Assembly: GCA_022826185.1 (NCBI GenBank)
Contig: JAJDVH010000063.1
Location: 1-37,780 of the forward strand
Direction of reading: 5' to 3'
From: Alphaproteobacteria bacterium
GTDB lineage: Bacteria > Pseudomonadota > Alphaproteobacteria > Bin95
DNA: 37,780 nucleotides
Below are positions 1 through 7,286 of the stretch, one piece after another. The notes under the pieces were generated by a model. That model did no database searches, had not been told where the DNA came from, and saw only the letters and a list, made by a program, of their open reading frames with translations. The number at the start of each line of letters is the position of its first letter. Within the stretch, counting starts at the first letter, position 1. The position numbers and the translations under genes are program-made.

Positions 1-89
1 GGGCGCGGGCGGGTGTCGGCGCCGGCGCGGTTCGCGCACCTGATTGCGCGCGCGAGACGGCGCACGCACCTCTCGCGCTTGCTCACGCC

Positions 90-158
90 GGGGGCTTTTT
101 CGGCCCCCAGCCGGTCGCTTTCTGCAGAAACGCCGAAAGGCGGCCCCGGAAGCCGCCT
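90..158. terminator. Two tandem terminator-like hairpins
   Basis: Two hairpins are visible. The first pairs GGGGGC (90-95) with GCCCCC (103-108) around a T-rich loop. The second pairs AGGCGGC (138-144) with GCCGCCT (152-158) around a 7-base loop and is followed by a pyrimidine-rich tail (CTCTCTACTTTC). Neither has a long T-run, so intrinsic termination is an inference. They would most naturally close a transcript entering from outside the left edge. The AT-richer stretch from about 176 to 252 begins just after them. I see no protein gene in 1-250. Confidence 0.4.
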
Positions 159-494
159 CTCTCTACTTTCATTCTACACCATACCGCCAAATGTCAAGCC
201 CATACAGGAACAGAAAATGAAAATATCGGGCAATTTTCTCTTAACTTATTGAAGTCCGGGAGGAAACCGCAGGCGTTCTTCCCCCTCACCCCGAACCGCG
301 TTTTCGACCGGGGCCGAGGCGACGGCCCGACCTGCGGCAGGCCAGGTAACGCCGTTGCCCGGAATTGATGAAGAAAATCTCTAATGGGTTGTATTGGAGG
401 CATTATTTTTTGTTGACAGCTTGCGACGGAAGGTCGCAGACTTGGCTTGCGAAGACGGGAATGCGATGGGCGTTGCCGGCCAGGATCGAGGAGG

Positions 495-536
495 ATGAAC
501 GCCATGACACCACCGGTCCGGGACCGCCCCTCATAG
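495..536 (+). CDS. Possible 13-codon leader peptide
   Basis: A short ORF, MNAMTPPVRDRPS, lies in the long untranslated region ahead of the CBS gene. A strong Shine-Dalgarno sequence GAGGAGG (488-494) touches the first ATG (495) and sits 9 bases from the second in-frame ATG (504), so 504 is the more likely start. The stop codon TAG (534-536) lies inside the first of a series of overlapping hairpins, as expected of an attenuator leader. The peptide has no run of one amino acid but is rich in Pro and Arg. No family is recognised. It could equally be a chance ORF. Confidence 0.25.
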   Translation: MNAMTPPVRDRPS

Positions 537-586
537 GGGCCATCCGACAAGCGATACAAGATGGCCCGACCGCGATAGCGGCGGGC
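527..586 (+). promoter_or_regulatory. Overlapping, mutually exclusive hairpins in the CBS-gene leader
   Basis: Three stems share bases and cannot all form together. Stem A is CCCCT (527-531) with AGGGG (535-539). Stem B is GGGCCATC (537-544) with GATGGCCC (560-567), 8 perfect pairs. Stem C is GCCCG-A-CCGC (564-573) with GCGGCGGGC (578-586), with one bulged A and a GATA loop. A and B overlap at 537-539; B and C overlap at 564-567. A further small hairpin, TGCGAC (422-427) with GTCGCA (433-438), lies upstream. This matches attenuators or riboswitch-like leaders, but no known RNA class is recognised. A separate small RNA ending at 659 is an alternative. Confidence 0.4.
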
Positions 587-627
587 AACAGGTTTCAGAA
601 GAGACCCATCGAAACACCATCGATAAA

Positions 628-659
628 GCCCCGCCGTGCAACCCGAGTTCCGGCGGGGC
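628..659 (+). terminator. GC-rich terminator-like hairpin before the CBS gene
   Basis: GCCCCGCCG (628-636) pairs perfectly with CGGCGGGGC (651-659) across a 14-base loop. The downstream bases CATTTCATAT are only moderately T-rich. On the opposite strand the stem is followed by TTTAT. It could end a small RNA from 360-630, or act as the conditional terminator of the leader ahead of the gene at 688. The ribosome-binding region of that gene (about 673-680) lies just outside the stem. Confidence 0.45.
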
Positions 660-687
660 CATTTCATATCCATCCGGAGAATGGGAC

Positions 688-1119
688 ATGTTCGTTGCCA
701 AGATCCTCGACGACAAGGGCCATGAGGTCGTGACGGCCGACCCGGACGAGTCGGTCGCGAGCATCGCCGCCACGCTGTCCGAGCGGCGCATCGGCGCCAT
801 GCCGGTCTCCTCCCCCGGAGGCGCCCTGGTCGGGATCGTTTCCGAGCGGGACGTCGTCGCTGCGCTTGCCGAACACGGGCGCGACGCGCTCGAGCGCCCG
901 GTCGGGGAGATCATGACGCGGCGCGTCATTACCTGCACCCGCGCGGACCATATAGACGACTTGATGGCGCGCATGACCGAGGGGCGGATGCGCCATCTGC
1001 CCGTGCTGGAAGGCGACGAGCTGGTCGGCATCGTTTCCATCGGCGATGTGGTGAAGGCCCGCATGGGCGAGATCGAAGCCGAGGCGCAGGCTCTCAAGGA
1101 TTACATCACCACCGGATAA
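688..1119 (+). CDS. Two-CBS-domain protein
   Basis: The 143-residue product is little more than a tandem CBS (Bateman) module. The first CBS repeat covers roughly residues 8-65 (motif GIVSERDVV) and the second roughly 75-135 (motif GIVSIGDVV). Such modules bind adenine nucleotides (AMP, ATP, SAM, NAD) and usually regulate a partner protein; stand-alone pairs are common in Alphaproteobacteria and their target is often unknown. The start ATG follows a purine-rich site (GGAGAATGGG). It is the first gene after a long structured leader, so its expression may be controlled there. No partner gene is obvious; the downstream oxidoreductase is 59 bases away. There is no transmembrane segment or signal peptide, so it is probably cytosolic. 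Confidence 0.88.
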   Translation: MFVAKILDDKGHEVVTADPDESVASIAATLSERRIGAMPVSSPGGALVGIVSERDVVAALAEHGRDALERPVGEIMTRRVITCTRADHIDDLMARMTEGRMRHLPVLEGDELVGIVSIGDVVKARMGEIEAEAQALKDYITTG

Positions 1120-1178
1120 TGCCGGCATCCGCTGCCGCCGGGCAGACCGTCCTTCCGTAACTCCAGGAACTTCCGGAT

Positions 1179-2492
1179 ATGGCACCGAGGATGATGGGCG
1201 CGCGAAAGCTGCCCGACGACGGACCGCGCAACGGCTGGTTCGAGACCCTGCCGCCGCCGCCGCCCGCGCGCCGGGTGGAAGGCCGGATCAGGGTCGATTT
1301 CGCGGTCGTGGGCGCGGGCATATGCGGCTGCTCGACCGCCCGGCGCCTCGCCGAGCTCCGTCCCGACGACAGCGTGGCGCTCATCGAGGCGGGGCGGGCC
1401 GGCTACGGCACCTCCGGGCGCAATGCGGGCTTCATGCTGGACAATCACAGCCATGGCGGCATGAGGCACATGGAGGCCGCGCGGAAGAATGTCCGCCTGT
1501 CCACCGCCGGCACCGACTGGCTCCGCAGGATCGTGCGGGAACACCAGATCCAGTGCCGGTGGAGCGACTGGGGGCGCATCTATGTCGCCGCCGGCGCGGA
1601 GGCGGAGCTCAGGAACGTCTCGGACGGCTTCGACTCGCTGGGCGTGCCGTGGCGGGACCTCGACCGGGACGGGGTCGAGGCCGTCACCGGCTCGCGCTAT
1701 TACGGGCGCGGCGTGCGGGTGGACGGCTCCGCCCTCGTCCAGCCGTCCGCCATGATGCGCGGCCTTGCGGCGACCCTGCCGGCGAATGTCGCGCTTTACG
1801 AGGAAAGCCCGGTTCTGGAAATGGGCACGACGGGCGGCTTTCGCCTCGTCTGCCCGGACGGCACGGTCGAGGCGCGCCAGGTCGTGCTCTGCACCCATGT
1901 CTTCACCGAGGAGATCGGCGTTCTGAAGCATCGGGCGGTGCCGCTCGCCAGCTTCGCCAGCCTGACCGAGCCGCTTACGGACGCGCAGGCGGCGATGCTG
2001 GGCGGAGAAGGGGAATTCGGCCTCCTGCCCGCCCATTCGAACGGCAGCACGGTCCGCCTGACGCAGGACCGCCGCATCCTCATGCGCAACACGCTCTTCT
2101 ATGCGCGCGAAAAGCGTTTCCCGCCGGCCCTGATGGAGCGCGTCGCCGACATCCATCGCCGCAGCATCGCGGCGCGCTGGCCGGACCTGGGCGACACAGG
2201 CTTCGCCGGCACCTGGGGCGGCATACTCGGCTTCACGCGCAATGAGGGCGCCATCTTCGGTCCAGTCCGCGAGGGTCTCTGGGCGCTCATGTCCTGCGAC
2301 GTCGCGCCCATGACCAAGGGCGCCATCGGCGGCAAGCTGCTCGCCGAGCATATCTGCGGGGAGGACAGCGAATTGCTGCAGGTCGTGCTGTCGCTTCCGC
2401 GCGCCGCGCTCCTGCCGCCCGATCCGATCCTGCGTTTCGTTGTCAACCGCAGGGTGGGCCGCCTTGCCGCCACGGGCGCCGCCGAGCGGTAA
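1179..2492 (+). CDS. FAD-dependent oxidoreductase, DAO / glycine oxidase family
   Basis: This 437-residue flavoprotein belongs to the D-amino-acid oxidase (DAO) superfamily. After a proline-rich N-terminal extension (residues 20-35) comes the dinucleotide-binding motif GAGICG (45-50) in VVGAGICG, then the segment GTSGRNAGFM typical of this family, where FAD is held near the active site. The C-terminal segment around TWGGILGFTRN closes the FAD site. The overall layout resembles gamma-glutamylputrescine oxidase (PuuB)-type enzymes, which oxidise secondary or primary amines to imines with release of hydrogen peroxide. The substrate cannot be told from sequence. There is no polyamine-pathway neighbour; purH follows after 87 bases. 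Several Met codons near the N-terminus (1179, 1191, 1194) leave the exact start open. Confidence 0.85.
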   Translation: MAPRMMGARKLPDDGPRNGWFETLPPPPPARRVEGRIRVDFAVVGAGICGCSTARRLAELRPDDSVALIEAGRAGYGTSGRNAGFMLDNHSHGGMRHMEAARKNVRLSTAGTDWLRRIVREHQIQCRWSDWGRIYVAAGAEAELRNVSDGFDSLGVPWRDLDRDGVEAVTGSRYYGRGVRVDGSALVQPSAMMRGLAATLPANVALYEESPVLEMGTTGGFRLVCPDGTVEARQVVLCTHVFTEEIGVLKHRAVPLASFASLTEPLTDAQAAMLGGEGEFGLLPAHSNGSTVRLTQDRRILMRNTLFYAREKRFPPALMERVADIHRRSIAARWPDLGDTGFAGTWGGILGFTRNEGAIFGPVREGLWALMSCDVAPMTKGAIGGKLLAEHICGEDSELLQVVLSLPRAALLPPDPILRFVVNRRVGRLAATGAAER

Positions 2493-2579
2493 GGCCAGGC
2501 GCGACATTGCCGCTGCGTGACGGCGGGGCGGGCGGGTGCTATCCGGGGCGGCGAAGCGTGAAGCCGGAGGGCCGCCCCC

Positions 2580-4148
2580 TTGACCGCCCGCGACCGCATA
2601 GCCATTCGCCGCGCCCTGATTTCCGTGTCCGACAAGGCGGGGCTGGAGGCGTTCGGGCGCTTTCTCGCGGAGCGCGGCGTCGAAATCCTCTCCACCGGCG
2701 GCACGGCCCGGCAACTGGGCGCGGCCGGCATCCCCGTCGTGGAGGTCTCGGAGCGGACGGGCTTCCCCGAAATGCTGGACGGGCGGGTCAAGACGCTGCA
2801 TCCGGCGCTGCATGGCGGGCTGCTGGGGCTGCGCGACGACCCGGCCCATGTGGAGGCCATGGACGCGCACGGCATCCGGCCCATCGACCTCTTGGTCGTC
2901 AATCTCTACCCGTTCGCGGAGACGGTGGCCGCCGGCGCGGACGAAGAGGCCTGCATCGAGAATATCGACATAGGCGGGCCGGCATTGATCCGGGCGGCCG
3001 CCAAGAACCACCGCTTCGTCGCGGTCGCCACGGCCCCGGAGCATCTGGACGACATCCGCGCCGAGATGGAGACCGACGGCGCGACGCCGCTCGCGCTGCG
3101 CCGCCGGCTCGCCGCCGAGGCTTACGGCCACACCGCCGCCTACGATGCGGCCGTCTCCACCTGGTTCGCCGGGCGGACGGGCGAGGCCTTCCCCCCGCGC
3201 GTGTCGCTGTCGGGGGTGCGCCGCCAGACCTTGCGCTACGGCGAGAACCCGCACCAGTCGGCGGCGTTCTACACCGACGGCAGCGCCCGGCCGGGCGTGG
3301 CGACCGCCGAGCAGGTGCAGGGCAGGGAGCTCAGCTACAACAACCTGAACGATGTGGATGCGGCCTTCGAGCTCGCGGGCGAGTTCGAGCGCCCGGCGGT
3401 CGTCATCGTCAAGCACGCCAATCCCTGCGGCGCGGCCGTTGCGGACGGTCTGTGCGAGGCATGGGACCGGGCGCTGGCCTGCGATCCCGTCAGCGCCTTC
3501 GGCGGCATTGTCGCCGTCAATCGCCCGCTCGATCGCGCGCTGGCGGAGCGGCTGGCCGGCCTCTTCCTCGAAGCCGTGATCGCGCCCGGTGCAGACGAAG
3601 AGGCCCGCGGGACGCTGGCCGGCAGGACGAATCTGAGACTGCTGCTGACAGGGGCGGTGCCGGACCCGCTCGCGCCGGCCATGACCTTCCGCTCGCTCGC
3701 CGGCGGGTTCCTGCTCCAGGGCCGGGACAACGGCCGCGCGGAGGCGTTCCGGACCGTTACGAAGCGCGCGCCGGGCGCAGCCGAGATGGCGGACCTGAGG
3801 GTGGCGTTCACCGTCTGCAAGCATGTGAAGTCCAACGCCATCGTCTATGTGAAGGACGGGGCGACGGTGGGCGTGGGCGCCGGGCAGATGAGCCGGGTGG
3901 ACAGCGCCCGCATCGCCGCGCGCAAGGCCGTGGACGCGGCCGGCGGCGGCGAACCGGCGACCGTCGGCTCGGTCGTGGCGTCGGACGCCTTCTTCCCCTT
4001 CGCCGACGGGCTGCTGGCCGCTGCGGAGGCGGGCGCCACCGCCGTCGTGCAGCCGGGCGGCTCGGTGCGCGACGAGGAGGTGATCCGGGCGGCCGACGAA
4101 CGGGGCCTTGCCATGGTATTCACCGGCATGCGCCATTTCCGCCACTGA
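2580..4148 (+). CDS. purH: Bifunctional AICAR transformylase / IMP cyclohydrolase
   Basis: PurH catalyses the last two steps of de novo IMP synthesis: formyl transfer from 10-formyl-tetrahydrofolate to AICAR, then ring closure. The 522 residues match the usual length. The N-terminal MGS-like IMP cyclohydrolase domain starts with ISVSDKAG and includes [14 protein letters not shown]. The transformylase domain carries RYGENPHQ (219-226) and KHANPCG (278-284), the Lys-His active-site region. The start is TTG at 2580: GGAGG (2566-2570) lies 9 bases upstream and translation begins [19 protein letters not shown], where PurH proteins normally begin. No other pur gene is present, and the downstream Mo-enzyme maturation genes start 15 bases after its stop. 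Confidence 0.97.
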   Translation: MTARDRIAIRRALISVSDKAGLEAFGRFLAERGVEILSTGGTARQLGAAGIPVVEVSERTGFPEMLDGRVKTLHPALHGGLLGLRDDPAHVEAMDAHGIRPIDLLVVNLYPFAETVAAGADEEACIENIDIGGPALIRAAAKNHRFVAVATAPEHLDDIRAEMETDGATPLALRRRLAAEAYGHTAAYDAAVSTWFAGRTGEAFPPRVSLSGVRRQTLRYGENPHQSAAFYTDGSARPGVATAEQVQGRELSYNNLNDVDAAFELAGEFERPAVVIVKHANPCGAAVADGLCEAWDRALACDPVSAFGGIVAVNRPLDRALAERLAGLFLEAVIAPGADEEARGTLAGRTNLRLLLTGAVPDPLAPAMTFRSLAGGFLLQGRDNGRAEAFRTVTKRAPGAAEMADLRVAFTVCKHVKSNAIVYVKDGATVGVGAGQMSRVDSARIAARKAVDAAGGGEPATVGSVVASDAFFPFADGLLAAAEAGATAVVQPGGSVRDEEVIRAADERGLAMVFTGMRHFRH

Positions 4149-4163
4149 CGGGACCCTTGCCCC

Positions 4164-5093
4164 ATGCAAACCGGAAGGGCCTTGCCCCGGTCGGTCGCCG
4201 AGACCGGCGAACTTCTCGAAGCCGGCGACTATGTGTCGGACACGGCGCTTGCGACGGCGGTGTTCCTGTCGCTGAAGCTCGGCAGGCCGCTCTTCCTCGA
4301 AGGCGAGGCGGGCACCGGCAAGACGGAGATCGCCAAGGTGCTGGCCGCGGTGCTCGGCCGCCGGCTCATCCGCCTGCAATGCTATGAGGGCCTGGATGTG
4401 GCATCCGCCGTCTATGAGTGGAACTACGCCCGGCAGATGATCGAGATCAGGCTGGCGGAAGCCTCCGGCGGGGCCGACCGCGAGAGCCTCGGGCGGGACC
4501 TGTTCGGGCCGGAGTTCCTGATCGAGCGGCCGCTGCTGCAAGCGCTCAGGGGCAGCGGTGACGGGCCGCCCGTGCTGCTGATCGACGAGCTCGACCGCAC
4601 GGACGAGCCCTTCGAGGCCTATCTGCTGGAGGTGCTCTCCGACTTCCAGGTGACGGTGCCGGAGATCGGCCCGATCCGGGCGGCGGTTCCGCCGGCCGTC
4701 GTCATTACCTCCAACCGCACGCGCGAAATCCACGACGCGCTCAAGCGGCGCTGCTTCTACCACTGGGTCGGCTATCCCGACGCCGCGCGCGAACTGGACA
4801 TCCTCGGCCGCAAGGCGCCGGCGGCCCCCGGGGCGCTGTCGCGCCAGGTCGTGGGCTATGTGCAGAAGGTGCGCGAGCTCGACCTGTTCAAGCTGCCCGG
4901 CATCGCCGAGACCATCGACTGGGTGCATGCGCTGATGCAGCTCGACGCCGTCGCGCTCGACCCGGCGATGGTGAACGACACGCTCGGCGTGCTGCTCAAA
5001 TACCAGGACGACATCGCGCGCCTGCAGGGCAGCGAGGCCGAGCGCATACTGAACGAGGTGCGCGCCGAACTCGCGGCGGCGGGGGCGGCATGA
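4164..5093 (+). CDS. coxD: MoxR-family AAA+ ATPase, CoxD-like
   Basis: A 309-residue MoxR-type AAA+ ATPase. Walker A is GEAGTGKT (47-54) and Walker B is VLLIDELD (137-144); a sensor-1 segment ITSNRTRE follows. In Oligotropha carboxidovorans, CoxD is an AAA+ chaperone needed to assemble the copper-sulfur-molybdenum site of carbon monoxide dehydrogenase. MoxR ATPases are generally paired with a VWA-domain protein, and here the next gene (CoxE-like) overlaps by 4 bases (ATGA). This and the XdhC-like and MoeA/MocA-like genes that follow place it in a Mo-hydroxylase maturation cassette. Whether the client is CO dehydrogenase or another xanthine-oxidase-family enzyme cannot be said, because no structural genes are in the window. 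Confidence 0.9.
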   Translation: MQTGRALPRSVAETGELLEAGDYVSDTALATAVFLSLKLGRPLFLEGEAGTGKTEIAKVLAAVLGRRLIRLQCYEGLDVASAVYEWNYARQMIEIRLAEASGGADRESLGRDLFGPEFLIERPLLQALRGSGDGPPVLLIDELDRTDEPFEAYLLEVLSDFQVTVPEIGPIRAAVPPAVVITSNRTREIHDALKRRCFYHWVGYPDAARELDILGRKAPAAPGALSRQVVGYVQKVRELDLFKLPGIAETIDWVHALMQLDAVALDPAMVNDTLGVLLKYQDDIARLQGSEAERILNEVRAELAAAGAA

Positions 5094-6295
5094 ATAGCGG
5101 GCGGCTGCCCGAGAACATCATGCATTTCGGCCGGGTGCTGCGCACCGCCGGCCTGCCTGTCGGCCCGGACCAGGTGCTGAAGGCCATCGAGGCGGTCTCG
5201 GCGGTGGATATGGCCGACCGGGCGCAATTCTACTGGGCGCTCCATGCCGCGCTGGTGAACCGGCGCGGCCAGCAGGAGCTGTTCGACCAGGCGTTCCACA
5301 TTTTCTGGCGCAATCCCCGCCTGCTGGAGCGGATGATGTCGCTGGTGATCCCGACCTCCAGCGTCGATACGGGGCAGGAAGAGTCCGAACCGCTGGCGCG
5401 GCGTCTGGCCGAAGCGCTGACGCCGCAGGAAACCGGACTTCGCGAGCGGGAGGGCGATGAGGAGGTCGAAATCCGCGCCGAGCTCACCTGGTCGGACCGG
5501 GAAGTGCTGCGCGCCATGGATTTCGAGACCATGTCGCTGGCCGAGCAGGAGGCCGCGAAACGCGCCATGGCGAAGATGCGCCTGCCGCTTCGGCCCGTGC
5601 CCGCGCGGCGCTTCCGGCTGCATCCGAGGGGGCGGCGGCCGGACCTGCGGGCGACGCTCAGGGGCGCGATGCGCACCGGCGGCGACTTCGTGGCGCTCCG
5701 CCGCAGGCGCCGCCTGCGCCGGCCGCCGCCGCTGGTGGTGATCTGCGACATTTCCGGGTCGATGGCCCGCTATTCCCGGATGCTGCTGCACTTCATGCAC
5801 GCCGTCACCAATGACCGCGACCGGGTGCATTGCTTCCTGTTCGGCACGCGGCTGACCAATGTCACCCGCCAGCTTCGCCAGAAGGATGTGGACACGGCGC
5901 TTGCGGGCGTGGCGGAGGCGGTCGAGGACTGGTCCGGCGGCACCCGTATCGGCGCCTCGCTCAGGAGCTTCAACCGGCTCTGGTCGCGCCGCGTGCTGGG
6001 GCAGGGCGCCGTGGTGCTGCTCATCAGCGACGGGCTCGACCGCGACTCCGGCGAGGGGCTGGCGGTCGAGGTCGAGCGCCTGCACAAGTCCTGCCGGCGG
6101 CTGGTCTGGCTCAACCCGCTGCTGCGCTACGACGCCTATGAGCCGAAGACGCGCGGCGCGGCGGCGCTGATGCCGCATGTTGACGAATTCCGCCCGGCGC
6201 ACAATCTGGATAGTCTTGCGGACCTGGCCGCCGCGCTCGGACGCGAGCCGGCCCGCCGGCAGGAGGGAGTAAGCGAATGGCTGATGCGGCTGTAG
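5090..6295 (+). CDS. coxE: VWA-domain protein, CoxE-like
   Basis: A 401-residue protein with a C-terminal von Willebrand factor A domain. The MIDAS motif is DISGS (220-224), followed by the GGTRIG and LLISDGLD segments that complete the metal site. The N-terminal ~200 residues are helical and charged, ending in a strongly basic patch (RRRRRLRR, about 204-211). CoxE proteins act with the MoxR ATPase CoxD in maturation of Mo-hydroxylases. Start codon and upstream stop overlap by 4 bases with coxD, and its 3' end overlaps the next gene by 19 bases, so translational coupling is likely. No transmembrane segment is seen. The family assignment is firm; the specific client enzyme is not known. Confidence 0.9.
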   Translation: MNSGRLPENIMHFGRVLRTAGLPVGPDQVLKAIEAVSAVDMADRAQFYWALHAALVNRRGQQELFDQAFHIFWRNPRLLERMMSLVIPTSSVDTGQEESEPLARRLAEALTPQETGLREREGDEEVEIRAELTWSDREVLRAMDFETMSLAEQEAAKRAMAKMRLPLRPVPARRFRLHPRGRRPDLRATLRGAMRTGGDFVALRRRRRLRRPPPLVVICDISGSMARYSRMLLHFMHAVTNDRDRVHCFLFGTRLTNVTRQLRQKDVDTALAGVAEAVEDWSGGTRIGASLRSFNRLWSRRVLGQGAVVLLISDGLDRDSGEGLAVEVERLHKSCRRLVWLNPLLRYDAYEPKTRGAAALMPHVDEFRPAHNLDSLADLAAALGREPARRQEGVSEWLMRL

Positions 6296-6612
6296 GCGAA
6301 GCGGATGCGATCCTGGACCGGGCGGCGGCATGGGCGGCGGCCGGCAGGGGCGTCGCGCTCGCCACGGTGGTCAAGACCTGGGGCTCGTCGCCGCGCGCGG
6401 TCGGCAGCCAGCTCGTCGTGGACGATGCGGGCGCCTTCGAGGGCTCGGTCTCGGGCGGCTGCATCGAGGGCGCGGTCGTGATGGAGGCCCGCCGGACCAT
6501 CGAGGACGGCGAGCCGCGCCTGCTCGATTTCGGCGTGAGCGACGAGGAGGCCTGGGAAGTCGGGCTTGCCTGCGGCGGCTCCATCGAGGTGTTTGTCGAG
6601 AAGCTGGCATGA
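6277..6612 (+). CDS. XdhC/CoxI-domain protein (N-terminal half of XdhC/CoxF)
   Basis: A 111-residue protein consisting of a single XdhC_CoxI domain, with the family segments VVKTWGSSPR and SGGCIEGAV and a Cys-Gly motif (LACGGSIEVF). In xanthine dehydrogenase maturation, XdhC binds the molybdenum cofactor, promotes its sulfuration and hands it to the apoenzyme; CoxF and CoxI do the equivalent for CO dehydrogenase. In many species this domain and the Rossmann domain form one chain, but here they are two genes overlapping by ATGA at 6609-6612. No frameshift is needed to explain this: both halves have proper starts and stops. The 5' end overlaps coxE by 19 bases. Confidence 0.88.
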   Translation: MADAAVGEADAILDRAAAWAAAGRGVALATVVKTWGSSPRAVGSQLVVDDAGAFEGSVSGGCIEGAVVMEARRTIEDGEPRLLDFGVSDEEAWEVGLACGGSIEVFVEKLA

Positions 6613-7286
6613 AGGCGGAAACGCTCGCCCGCCTGCGCGCCGCCCGCGGCGAACGGCGGCCTGTGGCCCGCGTCGCGGCGCTCGACGGCAGCGTGGATGC
6701 GGTCGTGGAGGACGGCGAGGGACCGCTGCCGGAGCCGGTTCTGGAAGTCGCGCGCGCCGCGTTGAAGCAGAACCGCAGCCATGATTTCGAACATGAAGGC
6801 GGGCGCTGGTTCGTGCAGGTCTTCAACCCGCCGCTCCGGCTGATCGTCGTGGGCGCGGTGCATATCTCGCAGCCGCTGATCGGAATGGCCGCCAATCTCG
6901 GCTACGACGTCACGCTGGTCGATCCGCGCGGTGCGTTCGCGACGGCGGCGCGGTTTCCCGATGTCGCGATCTGCGACGAGTGGCCCGACGATGCGCTGGA
7001 GGCGCTCGGCGTGGACGGGCGCACGGCCGTGGTGACCTTGACCCACGATCCCAAGCTGGACGACCCGGCCCTGCATGTGGCGCTCCGCTCCGAGGCGTTC
7101 TATGTGGGCGCGCTCGGCAGCCGGCGCACGCATGCCAAACGGGTCGAGCGGCTGGTCGAGGCCGGGTTCGACGAGGCCGCCATCGGGCGCATCCGCGCGC
7201 CCATCGGCCTCGATCTGGGCGGGCGGGCGCCGGCCGAGATCGCGCTCGCCATTGCCGCCCAGATGACGGAGGCGCTCTACCGATGA
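6609..7286 (+). CDS. XdhC Rossmann-domain protein (C-terminal half of XdhC/CoxF)
   Basis: A 225-residue protein matching the C-terminal XdhC_C Rossmann domain. The nucleotide-binding loop is around IVVGAVHISQPL, followed by VDPRGAFA and the conserved VTLTHDPKLDDPAL and YVGALGSRRTHAKR segments. The protein should work with the preceding 111-residue partner in inserting or sulfurating the molybdenum cofactor. The start chosen is the ATG at 6609 inside the ATGA overlap. Longer readings in this frame run out of frame through the preceding gene and have no family match. Its stop overlaps the next start by ATGA (7283-7286). Confidence 0.9.
   Translation: MKAETLARLRAARGERRPVARVAALDGSVDAVVEDGEGPLPEPVLEVARAALKQNRSHDFEHEGGRWFVQVFNPPLRLIVVGAVHISQPLIGMAANLGYDVTLVDPRGAFATAARFPDVAICDEWPDDALEALGVDGRTAVVTLTHDPKLDDPALHVALRSEAFYVGALGSRRTHAKRVERLVEAGFDEAAIGRIRAPIGLDLGGRAPAEIALAIAAQMTEALYR

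Noticed and set aside
13-252. 79-codon plus-strand ORF at the left edge
   Set aside because: Low-complexity Arg/Ser-rich product spanning two terminator-like hairpins, with no ribosome-binding site; a non-coding region explains it better.
413-441. TTGACA at 413-418 as a -35 box
   Set aside because: No acceptable -10 element lies 16-18 bases downstream (the sequence there is GCAGAC), so I do not call a promoter.
194-673. 159-codon minus-strand ORF across the leader
   Set aside because: It reads antisense through the hairpins, has irregular composition and no recognisable domain.
2507-4387. 626-codon plus-strand ORF overlapping purH
   Set aside because: Arg/Gly-rich out-of-frame reading of purH, whose own frame has full family motifs.
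1101-4928. 1275-codon minus-strand ORF
   Set aside because: An antisense shadow of the FAD oxidoreductase, purH and coxD; high GC suppresses stop codons. The product is His/Arg/Gly-rich without domains.
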